Positions 26,284-33,809 of a stretch of 62,164 bases of DNA are shown in pieces. The translations under genes were made by a program, and so were the position numbers. The first letter of the stretch is position 1. Each line of letters starts with the position of its first letter. The notes below the pieces were generated by a model. That model was not told the origin of the DNA, did not search any database, and saw only the letters and a list, made by a program, of their open reading frames with translations. This stretch comes from Seohaeicola_A nanhaiensis (GTDB lineage: Bacteria; Pseudomonadota; Alphaproteobacteria; Rhodobacterales; Rhodobacteraceae), in the NCBI RefSeq assembly GCF_042654245.1, contig NZ_JBHSGI010000015.1, positions 1 to 62,164 on the forward strand. Direction: 5' to 3'.

Positions 26284-27468
26284 ATGATTCCGGTGACACC
26301 ACTGACGACAGAGCGACCCTCTGCCTTAGCCACCGAAATTTCCGAGCGGTTGAACGCGGCCATCCGCGAGCATCTGCTTGCTGCCTTTGCCCCCGACAAC
26401 AAGAAGACGCTGCGCAGTTTTGCGGCGCCGGAGGCCGCCGCTTTGCTGGGCGTTTCCGGACAGTTCATGCGGAAGGTGCATTCCGAGGGCACTATTCCCG
26501 AACCAAGCGAGATCCGTAGCGGGCGCCGGTATTACTCGGCCCAAGAGATATGGACCGCACGTGAGATCCTCGAACAATCGTCGCGCAAGAAGGGTCGATA
26601 TGTCCCCCGCAGACGTGGCGACGAGAAGCTGCAGATCTGGCAGCTGATGAACTTCAAGGGTGGGTCGAGCAAAAGCACGATGACGATTCACCTGGCACAT
26701 TATTTCGCGTTGCGCGGCTATCGTGTGCTTGCGCTTGACCTTGACCCGCAGGGGTCGCTTACGTCGATGTGTGGCATCAGTCCCGAAATCGAGTTCGATG
26801 GGCTGACGATTTATGACGCTATCCGGTTTGACGACCCTGTTCCGATGGCGGATGTGATCGTTGAGACCTATTTCCCGGGGCTTTCTCTGGCGCCGTCGCG
26901 GTTGTTGCTCTCGGAATTCGAGACGGAATCTGCGGTGCATTCGAACCCGGATCAGCCATTCTTTACCCGAATTCGCAACGCCCTGGCGCAGGTGGAGGGC
27001 GAGTTTGACCTCGTGCTCATGGATAGCCCCCCGCAACTGGGGTTTCTGACAATATCCGGCATGGCGGCGGCCAGTTCCCTGATCGTGCCGCTCACGCCCT
27101 CGATGCTGGACGTGTCTTCGACCGCGCAGTTTCTGGAACTGGCGGGCGCCTATATGGGCGTGATCGAGGAAGCCGGAGCCGCGCTGCGCTATGATCATTT
27201 CAAGTTTCTGATCACGCGCGATGAGCCGACGGATGTCCCTTCGCAACAGCTCACTTCGTTCATGCGGGCGTTGTTTCAGGACCGGGTCATGTCGGCTACA
27301 GCGCTGAAGAGCACGGCGATCAGTGACGCAACGATGCTTAAACAATCGATTTACGAGGTGGTGCGGTCGGAAATGACGCCCGCGACATACGACCGGGCGA
27401 AAAGCTCGATGGATGCGGTTGGCCATGAGGTCGAGCAGATGATGCTTCAGGCATGGGGACGTGTGTGA
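26284..27468 (+). CDS. repA: Plasmid partition ATPase RepA (ParA family)
   Basis: RepA drives plasmid partition with RepB and represses the repABC operon. From the ATG at 26284 the product is 394 aa. An N-terminal helix-turn-helix region (about residues 40-105, with A-A-L-L-G-V-S-G-Q-F-M-R) is followed by the ParA ATPase. This has the deviant Walker A N-F-K-G-G-S-S-K-S-T near residue 122, D-L-D-P-Q-G-S-L-T, and Walker B V-L-M-D-S-P-P. A GTG at 26242 is a possible longer start. It ends in a TGATG overlap with repB. Confidence 0.94.
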   Translation: MIPVTPLTTERPSALATEISERLNAAIREHLLAAFAPDNKKTLRSFAAPEAAALLGVSGQFMRKVHSEGTIPEPSEIRSGRRYYSAQEIWTAREILEQSSRKKGRYVPRRRGDEKLQIWQLMNFKGGSSKSTMTIHLAHYFALRGYRVLALDLDPQGSLTSMCGISPEIEFDGLTIYDAIRFDDPVPMADVIVETYFPGLSLAPSRLLLSEFETESAVHSNPDQPFFTRIRNALAQVEGEFDLVLMDSPPQLGFLTISGMAAASSLIVPLTPSMLDVSSTAQFLELAGAYMGVIEEAGAALRYDHFKFLITRDEPTDVPSQQLTSFMRALFQDRVMSATALKSTAISDATMLKQSIYEVVRSEMTPATYDRAKSSMDAVGHEVEQMMLQAWGRV

Positions 27469-28433
27469 TGGCGCGAAAGTCTTTGAGCGACATGTCGGGG
27501 ATTGCCAGCACGATCGCGCGGTCTGGCGCAGGTACTGGCGACAAGCGGCAGCGCACCGGTGCTCCGGCCTTGGGCGCGCTCCAGGGATCGCTGGCCGCGA
27601 TCCGCGAAATCGATCCCGCGCTGATCGATGACTGGGGACCGGTGGACCGGCTGGACGAGTTTACAGCTGTAAACGCCGAAGATGACGACGACGGGTTTGA
27701 GGCGCTCAAAGCGAGTTTGCGGGAAACCGGGCAGCAGGTGCCGATCCTGGTGCGGCGGTCCAAGAGCGACGGCCGATTCGAGGCGATCTACGGGCGGCGT
27801 CGCCTGAGGGCCTGCCGCGAGCTTGGCGTCAAGGTGCGGGCCAATGTGCAGGATCTGGACGATTCGACGGCGTTGCTTGCGAAGGGGCTGGAGAACGCAG
27901 CGCGGCGCAATCTGTCGTTCTACGAGAAGGCGCGGTTTGCTGAGGCGATCCAGGCGGCAGGTCATGATAGTGCGACGGTGCGCCAGGTGCTCAACCTTTC
28001 CGCCTCGGGTCTGTCGCATCTGGGGCGGGTGACGCAGAACATTCCGCGTGCTGTCGGCGATGGCATCGGGTCCGCGCCGCGGTCGGGGCGGCCGAAATGG
28101 ACGGCGCTGGCCGATCTGTTCGCGTCGGGAAAGGTCACCGAGCAGGTGGCGCTGGATCTGTTGCGGCGGGCTGGCGCCATGGGGTCGGATGATCGGCTGG
28201 AGTTCCTGTTGCGCGAGGCGGTGAAACGCGGCGCACGGCCGGCGGGGAGCACGACGGAGACCGAGGTGCTGGAGGGCGTCACGGTGCGGTCGGGGCGCGG
28301 CGGCGTGTCGCTGACAGTGCGCCGATCCGGCGAGAGCGCGGCGTTCGCCGCGTGGTTGGATGACCATCTGGCTGAAATCATCAAGCAATCCTACGCCGCA
28401 TTTACAGCTGTAAATGCGAAGGATGAAACCTGA
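27468..28433 (+). CDS. repB: Plasmid partition DNA-binding protein RepB (ParB family)
   Basis: RepB binds the parS-like palindromes and links the plasmid to RepA. The 321 aa product has a ParB N-terminal domain with Q-Q-V-P-I-L-V-R-R near residue 87, Y-G-R-R-R-L-R-A-C-R-E-L-G-V-K-V-R-A and E-N-A-A-R-R-N-L-S-F-Y-E-K-A, then a helix-turn-helix region with L-S-A-S-G-L-S-H-L. Two of the three palindromes lie inside this gene in the same frame, so the peptide F-T-A-V-N-A occurs twice in the protein, the second time right before the C-terminus. Confidence 0.93.
   Translation: MARKSLSDMSGIASTIARSGAGTGDKRQRTGAPALGALQGSLAAIREIDPALIDDWGPVDRLDEFTAVNAEDDDDGFEALKASLRETGQQVPILVRRSKSDGRFEAIYGRRRLRACRELGVKVRANVQDLDDSTALLAKGLENAARRNLSFYEKARFAEAIQAAGHDSATVRQVLNLSASGLSHLGRVTQNIPRAVGDGIGSAPRSGRPKWTALADLFASGKVTEQVALDLLRRAGAMGSDDRLEFLLREAVKRGARPAGSTTETEVLEGVTVRSGRGGVSLTVRRSGESAAFAAWLDDHLAEIIKQSYAAFTAVNAKDET
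27659..27674. promoter_or_regulatory. parS-like palindrome inside repB (5' part)
   Basis: GTTTACAGCTGTAAAC is a perfect 16 bp palindrome. It lies in the repB coding sequence and encodes F-T-A-V-N. Together with the copies at 26121 and 28397 it forms the repeated set expected of RepB binding sites on a repABC plasmid. Confidence 0.75.
28397..28418. promoter_or_regulatory. parS-like palindrome at the 3' end of repB
   Basis: A perfect 22 bp palindrome with TTTACAGCTGTAAA as its core and 11-base arms, the longest of the three copies. It overlaps codons for the last dozen residues of RepB and stands just before the repB-repC intergenic region. Confidence 0.8.
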
Positions 28434-28460
28434 GGTAGAGCAGAAAGGAGGAAGGCGACC

Positions 28461-28525
28461 AAAGAAAAACCCCCGAAACCGGAGCTTCGAGGGCTGCTGC
28501 GCAGAGCGCATTTTCTAGCTTAGAC
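28461..28525 (-). ncRNA. Candidate counter-transcribed RNA (incA-type) between repB and repC
   Basis: repABC plasmids encode a small antisense RNA in the repB-repC gap that limits RepC synthesis. On the minus strand here there is a good promoter: -35 TTGTTT (28555-28560), 17 bases, then -10 TAGAAT (28532-28537). A terminator hairpin follows with arms 28486-28493 and 28470-28478, and then a T-rich run (28461-28469). The predicted RNA is about 60 nt, as expected for this class. The 5' end at 28525 is estimated from the -10. Confidence 0.75.
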
Positions 28526-28608
28526 ACCTGGATTCTAGCAGCCACCGAATCGCCAAACAAGAGAAAACGCTCTGGGGCGAACGGGTAATTTTTGTTTGCC
28601 GACTAAAG

Positions 28609-29958
28609 ATGAGACATTTCAACAATGCTCTGGAGAGAGCGACCGGGCCTGTAGAGCCCCGGATCGATAGAGTTTTGCCTAATGTGGGCCAATCTACCGG
28701 GTGGCGGAAGGCAACGGCTGGGCTGGTGATCGCAGAACGTCTGGCTGAAGCGGGGGAGCTCGGGGATGTCCCGAAGTCGCGGGCGTTTCTCGCGGTCAAG
28801 CGGGTCGGAGCACACGTGGGGCTGAAGGCCGGGGACATGATGTTGCTGGATACGCTGGGTGCGTTCACTCAGACCCAGGACTGGGCCGCGGGACAACGCC
28901 CGATCGTCTGGGCCTCGAATGCCTATCTGATGGAACAGACCGGTTTTTCGCTTTCGGCGCTGAAGCGGCACGCGAGACGGCTGGCGGAATTGGGGATGAT
29001 TGCCTTCCAGGACAGCCCCAACGGCAAGCGCTGGGGCCGCAGGGATGCCGAGGGTGTCATCGTGGAAGCCTATGGCTTTGATCTGTCGCCCTTGTCGGCG
29101 CGTGCCGAGGAATTTGAGCGGCTTTATGAGAGGCTTCAGGCGGAGCGCGCGATCTGTCAGCGGCTGAGACGTCAGATTACCGTCGCGCGGCGCATGATCC
29201 GAGCCCGGTTGGAGGCCGCACAGAGTGCGGTCCAGGCGGGGCCATGGGCCCAGCTGTGGCAGGTCTTCGAGGAACAGCTGGCGCGGCTGCCTTCGCGCCA
29301 CGAAACTGCTGAGACGCTGGAGGCTGCCTTGGCCGGCTTCAAAGCGTTGCAGAAACGTGTCGAGGCAGCTTTTCTGGCTGTGGTTCAGCCTGTGGGCACG
29401 TCCCAGGTACTGAGCGAACAAGATGCTGAACTGATTCAGAAAATGAACCCCAGGGAGGCCAGTTCCGAACCGCATATACCAACTACAAATCAACTTGATC
29501 CTGTACCCTGTAATTCCTCAGAACATGAGGAAACCGGCCGCCGCGCTTCAACTTGCGGATCAGGCACTGGCACGGATGGCGGGCTGGAAGAATGGGTTGC
29601 GGCAACGCGGCGGAAACGAACAGCGTTGGATTTGCCCACAATCCTGCAAGCCTGTCCGGAATTCACCGGGTGGGCCAGAAACATCGGTGACTTCGTGCGC
29701 GATTGGAGCGATCTGAACCGGATCGCCGGACAACTGCGGCCGATGATCGGCGTTTCGGAACATGCCTGGGCTGTGGCGCAGGAACGATTGGGAAAACAGG
29801 TGGCCACAACAGCGCTTGTGCTGGTCTTCGAGAAACATTGTGCAGGTGAAGTGGCGTCGCCAGGTGGCTATCTGCGCGGCATGGTCGAGAAGGCCGGGGC
29901 AGGAGCCCTGCATCTGGAACGCAGTTTCTATGGCCGGCTGAGTGGCCGGGCGGCCTAA
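28609..29958 (+). CDS. repC: Plasmid replication initiator RepC
   Basis: RepC initiates replication of repABC plasmids. The 449 aa product has the family N-terminal part: T-G-W-R-K-A-T-A-G-L-V-I-A-E-R-L, then L-D-T-L-G-A-F-T, then W-A-S-N-A-Y-L-M-E-Q-T-G-F-S-L-S-A-L-K-R-H-A-R-R-L. A variable middle is followed by a conserved C-terminal helical domain ending in G-G-Y-L-R-G-M-V-E-K-A. The origin of these plasmids usually lies within repC; a local AT-rich stretch at about 29466-29520 is the best visible candidate. The ribosome site is weak, which fits tight control by the ctRNA. Confidence 0.93.
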   Translation: MRHFNNALERATGPVEPRIDRVLPNVGQSTGWRKATAGLVIAERLAEAGELGDVPKSRAFLAVKRVGAHVGLKAGDMMLLDTLGAFTQTQDWAAGQRPIVWASNAYLMEQTGFSLSALKRHARRLAELGMIAFQDSPNGKRWGRRDAEGVIVEAYGFDLSPLSARAEEFERLYERLQAERAICQRLRRQITVARRMIRARLEAAQSAVQAGPWAQLWQVFEEQLARLPSRHETAETLEAALAGFKALQKRVEAAFLAVVQPVGTSQVLSEQDAELIQKMNPREASSEPHIPTTNQLDPVPCNSSEHEETGRRASTCGSGTGTDGGLEEWVAATRRKRTALDLPTILQACPEFTGWARNIGDFVRDWSDLNRIAGQLRPMIGVSEHAWAVAQERLGKQVATTALVLVFEKHCAGEVASPGGYLRGMVEKAGAGALHLERSFYGRLSGRAA

Positions 29959-30020
29959 GGCTGCGCACCCATTGCCCGATAAAGGTCATTGGCATATATT
30001 GCCAAAAGGAGGCCGCGATC

Positions 30021-30278
30021 ATGGTAACACGCAATGTCGTCCTGACCGACACTCAGGATGAACTGGTGCAGGCGCTGGTCGCCTCGGGCCGGTATCAGAA
30101 TGTCAGCGAGGCGATGCGTGCCGGGCTGCGTTTGCTGGAACGGGAAGAGGCGCAGCTTGCCGGTTTGCGGCAGGGACTTTTGCACGGACTTTCGCAGGCG
30201 CGGGACCGCGAGTTGGCCGACGGCAGCGGTAAAGACGCCATTCGCCGGGCCTTTGCAAAGGCCCGTGGGGGGTCGTGA
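30021..30278 (+). CDS. parD: Antitoxin of ParD type
   Basis: The 85 aa protein starts with a ribbon-helix-helix domain (N-V-V-L-T, then S-G-R-Y-Q-N-V-S-E-A-M-R-A-G-L-R-L-L-E) and has a helical toxin-binding tail. It would neutralise the ParE toxin and repress its own operon. AAAGGAGG precedes the ATG. Its stop overlaps the GTG start of parE in a GTGA. It lies 62 bases after repC and should serve plasmid stability. Confidence 0.92.
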   Translation: MVTRNVVLTDTQDELVQALVASGRYQNVSEAMRAGLRLLEREEAQLAGLRQGLLHGLSQARDRELADGSGKDAIRRAFAKARGGS

Positions 30279-30592
30279 GGCGCAGCTTCCGTCTGACGCG
30301 CCGTGCCGAGGCGAGCCTGACTGACATTGCCCGCTGGACCATCGATCAATTCGGCCCGGCGCAGGCCGAGCGCTATGAATCAGAGCTTCTGGAACGGTGC
30401 GAGGCCATCTTGGCGGGAACCGTTCACAGTCGCAGTTGTGCGGTTCTAGTCGATGGGGCGGAAGATCTGCGGTTCGTTAGGGCAGGGGAGCACTTTCTGG
30501 TGTTTCTCGACGGCGCGGAAGAGGTCATCATCGTCGATATTCTCCACGGGCGCAATGACCTAGCGGGCCATGTAGCGCGGCTGATCGGGTGA
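30275..30592 (+). CDS. parE: Toxin of ParE/RelE type
   Basis: The 105 aa protein begins R-L-T-R-R-A-E-A-S-L-T-D-I-A-R-W-T and contains Y-E-S-E-L-L-E-R-C and V-D-I-L-H-G-R-N-D, typical of ParE toxins, which poison DNA gyrase. It is translated through a 4-base overlap with parD. All expected segments are present, so the toxin looks intact. Confidence 0.92.
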   Translation: MRRSFRLTRRAEASLTDIARWTIDQFGPAQAERYESELLERCEAILAGTVHSRSCAVLVDGAEDLRFVRAGEHFLVFLDGAEEVIIVDILHGRNDLAGHVARLIG

Positions 30593-30599
30593 GGGCGCT

Positions 30600-31682
30600 T
30601 CAGAGCCCTGCGGCTTTGGTCAGGTTCACACGGAACCGGTCGCGGCGTCGTTGATAGCGGCGTGTCATCTCGGCCGACGCATGTCCGAGATGCTTTTGCA
30701 CATAGCGCTCATCGACTTCGGCCGAGCTGGCAAGACCGGCACGCAGGGAATGCCCGGAATAGAGTGCGAGTCGGTCGGACAGGGGGAGGTCGGGCCGCAG
30801 GTTGGCATCCTGTACCGTCTGCTTGATGAGACGGGCGACGTGTTTGTCGCTGAGACGGTCGGGAAGGGCCCTGCTACCGTCGCGCGACGTCCGCACGAAG
30901 ACCGGGCCAAAGTCGATCCGGGAAAAGTGCAACCATTGTTCCAGCGCATGAACCGGGCAGGTCTGGTCGGAGGATCCGCGCCCGATTTCGACCTCGCGCC
31001 AGCCGGTCTTGGCGTTGAGAGTGAGGAGGGCACCATCGTCCATCACGTCGATCCAGCCGTCAGAGTCGGGCGTATCGTCCTTGTGAACATCAAGGCTGAT
31101 GATTTCAGAACGGCGCAGACCGCCGGCATATCCGATGAGCAGAATCGCGCGGTCGCGGAGCCCGCGCAGGTCGAAGGGCAGGGTGGCCACCATCGCACGG
31201 ATGTCCTCCGCAAGGATTGCCTCTTTCTGCACCGGGGGGCGGGCGTGTCGACGTCTGATCCCGGCCAGCACGGTGGCGATGTGACGGTTCTTGCGATCGA
31301 GGGTGAAGCCGCGCTGGGTATAGTTCCAGGACAGGCCGGAGAGGCGCCGCTCGATCGTCGACACCGAGAGGGCAGGGCTCTTGCCAGTGGGGGCGGCGAG
31401 ATCGGCGAGGTAGAGGCCGATCATCTCGGGCGCGGGGGGCAGAGGATCGGTGCCCTTGAGGCGACACCAGGCGGAGAAATGGGCCCAATCCTTGTGATAG
31501 GCTTTGAGTGTATTGTCGGCCGCGGCGGCGCGGGCGTAGTCACGGGCGGTACCGACCAGACGATCAAGCGTACCGGAGCCGGCAACGGTGTCGGGCAGGG
31601 CTATTTCGCTATCTTTGGGCGGTTCTTGAGGCATGGCTGGGCCGGTTTCCATATAGTCCGATAATGCAAACTTATTGGACAT
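30600..31682 (-). CDS. Tyrosine recombinase / site-specific integrase
   Basis: A phage-integrase-family enzyme with an N-terminal SAM-like core-binding domain (D-N-T-L-K-A-Y-H-K-D-W-A-H-F) and a C-terminal catalytic domain. Catalytic residues are visible: Arg in A-G-G-L-R-R-S-E-I, His and Arg in H-S-L-R-A-G, His in H-L-G-H, and the nucleophilic Tyr in R-R-Y-Q-R. The start could be the ATG at 31682 or at 31652. An inverted repeat with a 7-base spacer (31656-31680) lies at this point. It may resolve plasmid multimers or have mediated integration. It stands 8 bases after parE, convergent. Confidence 0.88.
   Translation of the reverse strand: MSNKFALSDYMETGPAMPQEPPKDSEIALPDTVAGSGTLDRLVGTARDYARAAAADNTLKAYHKDWAHFSAWCRLKGTDPLPPAPEMIGLYLADLAAPTGKSPALSVSTIERRLSGLSWNYTQRGFTLDRKNRHIATVLAGIRRRHARPPVQKEAILAEDIRAMVATLPFDLRGLRDRAILLIGYAGGLRRSEIISLDVHKDDTPDSDGWIDVMDDGALLTLNAKTGWREVEIGRGSSDQTCPVHALEQWLHFSRIDFGPVFVRTSRDGSRALPDRLSDKHVARLIKQTVQDANLRPDLPLSDRLALYSGHSLRAGLASSAEVDERYVQKHLGHASAEMTRRYQRRRDRFRVNLTKAAGL
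31656..31680. other. dif-like inverted repeat at the recombinase gene start
   Basis: Arms GTCCGATAA (31656-31664) and TTATTGGAC (31672-31680) are inverted with one mismatch and are separated by exactly 7 bases. The inner ATAA-TG...TTAT resembles the XerC/XerD dif core. Two arms with a 6-8 base spacer is the classical layout of a tyrosine-recombinase crossover site. It could instead be an autorepressor operator. Confidence 0.5.
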
Positions 31683-31879
31683 TGGTATGTCATTCAAGCG
31701 GCGGCGGTTTCCGATTTTCTGGCGCTACAAATGCGCCGGGCGTCAAGGTCGCAGGCGCAACTGGCAGTTGATTCGCTGCGAGACGCTGTCGCGGAGGCCT
31801 GCCGGAGCGCGAAAGTGCGGATAGCCCAATTCGTTTAAAGGGAGAGTGACTCACCCGTTGGCATCCATTGGAAAATCGG

Positions 31880-31907
31880 GAAATAGGCCCGAAAATGGCC
31901 TTATTTC
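31880..31907. repeat. Inverted repeat in the gap before the 32054 regulator gene
   Basis: GAAATAGGCC and GGCCTTATTTC form an inverted repeat with a single bulge and a 7-base loop. The gap from 31698 to 32053 contains no convincing gene; this is the only structure I see in it besides the recombinase start site. It may be an operator or an mRNA hairpin. Confidence 0.35.
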
Positions 31908-32053
31908 GCAACGAATTTGCCTCAATTTCTTGATGATATGTCTGAGATAACAGTTTCCAAGGGATCACAATCCACCCCCGCAACTTTCAGTTGAACATGT
32001 ATTCCAACTATGTTCCGCTGGCCGTGGGGGCACAAGAACGACGGGAGTCAATC

Positions 32054-33277
32054 GTGGTGCTTGCCCACATTCTCATTGGTACGATTGCCGGGTTGATCAG
32101 TTTCGTGGCGGCCATGGCTCAGGGCGCGACCTTCTGGTCGGCGCTGCTTGTCTATAGCGCCGTCGGCGCCAGTGCGACGCTTCTTACCGCAGTCATGCAG
32201 TTCGCGCTTGGGCGCAGCGGTGCGGGCGAAGCGGCCGAGTTGACGGCGACGACCGGTTTCGGCGCGATGCCGATCGAGGTGACGGCAGAGACTGCGCCCG
32301 AGGAGGTCGGTCCACGGACGATGCGCATCCTTGCAGTGGACGACGACCCGTTCATTCTGGAACTGGTGCCGAAGATCGCCGGGATGGTCGGTTGTGACAA
32401 CATCACCGTTGCGACCTCGGGGCCGGAGGCGCTGGACATCATCGCAAAGGCCGAGGCGCCGTTCGATTGTCTGCTGCTCGACATCAACATGCCGAAGATG
32501 GACGGCATCGAGCTGTGTTCGCGCATTCGCAAGCTGGACGACTATCGGGATACGTCGATCATCATGCTGACGGCGATGACCGATCTCGATCACCTGGACC
32601 GCGCGTTCCGCGCCGGGGCTTCGGATTACACAACGAAACCGTTCGACATCATCGAGTTCGGCGACCGGCTGAAGACGGCGCAGAAACGCACCGACGACAA
32701 CTGGGCGCGGGCGCATCTGCCCGAGGCGAACAACGTGGAACCCGATGCGGACAACGACTGGGGTTCGGGGCGGATCGCGGCGCTCGCTTCGGTGCCGGCG
32801 ATGATCGGCTATTCGGCGCTGCAGAACTATCTGACGCGGCTGTCAGGACCGGCGCTGGCCGATGCCTTCGTGATGGGCATCAATGTGGACCAGACCCAGG
32901 CGCCGGCGGACGATACGCAGCCGGTTGTTCCGCTGCGGACCCTCATTCTGCTGGCGCGGGCCATCGACGAGGTATTCAAACCGTCGAAATACATGATGGC
33001 ATACGCGGGCAACGGGCAGTTCGTTCTTGTTTCCGGGGGGCAGAGCCTGCCCCGCGCGGCAGCCATCGAAGGCGCGATCCAGGAGAATCTGGCCCGCAAG
33101 AGCGGCAACATCAAGCTGGATGGCGCGATTTCGGTGGGCACTGCGGTACGGCCGACCGGTGGCCGGATGCGTCGGGCGCGGATCGCGTTCGAGAGCGCGC
33201 TGAACAATGCCGATATGCGCGCCGCGGGCAAACGGGGCGAGTATCAGTCGCCACTGCGGCAACAGTTGGGGGCGTAA
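32054..33277 (+). CDS. Membrane-anchored response regulator with degenerate GGDEF-like domain
   Basis: From the GTG at 32054, supported by CGGGAG upstream, the product is 407 aa; an ATG at 31991 without a ribosome site would give 428 aa. In order: two membrane helices in the first 55 residues, a linker, an intact receiver (V-D-D-D-P, then L-L-L-D-I-N-M-P, then T-K-P-F), and a C-terminal domain in which GGDEF is replaced by G-N-G-Q-F. It is a paralogue of the gene at 20192, with an added membrane anchor. A receiver attached to the membrane is unusual. Its likely partner is the kinase encoded convergently at 33810-35426. Confidence 0.75.
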   Translation: MVLAHILIGTIAGLISFVAAMAQGATFWSALLVYSAVGASATLLTAVMQFALGRSGAGEAAELTATTGFGAMPIEVTAETAPEEVGPRTMRILAVDDDPFILELVPKIAGMVGCDNITVATSGPEALDIIAKAEAPFDCLLLDINMPKMDGIELCSRIRKLDDYRDTSIIMLTAMTDLDHLDRAFRAGASDYTTKPFDIIEFGDRLKTAQKRTDDNWARAHLPEANNVEPDADNDWGSGRIAALASVPAMIGYSALQNYLTRLSGPALADAFVMGINVDQTQAPADDTQPVVPLRTLILLARAIDEVFKPSKYMMAYAGNGQFVLVSGGQSLPRAAAIEGAIQENLARKSGNIKLDGAISVGTAVRPTGGRMRRARIAFESALNNADMRAAGKRGEYQSPLRQQLGA

Positions 33278-33809
33278 TCTCGACCGGCCATTTGTTGTGG
33301 CCAGTCGGTCCACCAACGACGCTATGAGCCAGGAGGGTCGCCCATGGGCGGCCCTTTCGCTGTACGCGCACCCGTCTCTGGTCGCACCAGTCAGTAGTGG
33401 CGTCGCTTGGCCGGGGCCGTGGACCGTGTGGTCTGCCAGAGACTCTGACGGCTATTCACTTCGATGAGCGCGACCCCAGCCTTCCTCTGACTTCGCTGAA
33501 AGCGGGCTTTCCAGGCCATCCCCGAGGCGGGCGAGATGGCATCCAGAGAGAGGGCAGGGGTGTGCCAGCTGAGGTCAGGGTTGGGTGACTGTGGCAAGCG
33601 ATCATGCTGTGATGGGAGGCGGTTCGCTGCATAACGTTATCCGGCGCGGTGAAAGAGTGCGGCGGTTCGTTCAGCTGGACCAGAGGCAGCGATTTGCATG
33701 GCGCTGGTGTGTTTGCAGGTCATGGAAAATGCGAACAGGCGCGGGATACGCGCCTGTGCGATGTGTTCGTTGACGTCGGGTGAGTGCAACAGGCAGCGGC
33801 GCTCGCCCC
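33278..33809. other. Non-coding gap with a terminator-like hairpin
   Basis: These 530 bases lie between two convergent signalling genes. I see no convincing gene. A hairpin with AGGGTCGCC (33334-33342) and GGCGGCCCT (33347-33355), one G-U pair and a CATG loop, followed by TTCGCT, may end the upstream transcript. The remainder shows no recognisable signal. Confidence 0.5.
33334..33357 (+). terminator. Candidate terminator after the membrane-anchored regulator
   Basis: A 9 bp stem with one G-U pair and a 4-base loop, followed by a short T stretch. It is placed 57 bases after the stop at 33277. Confidence 0.4.
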
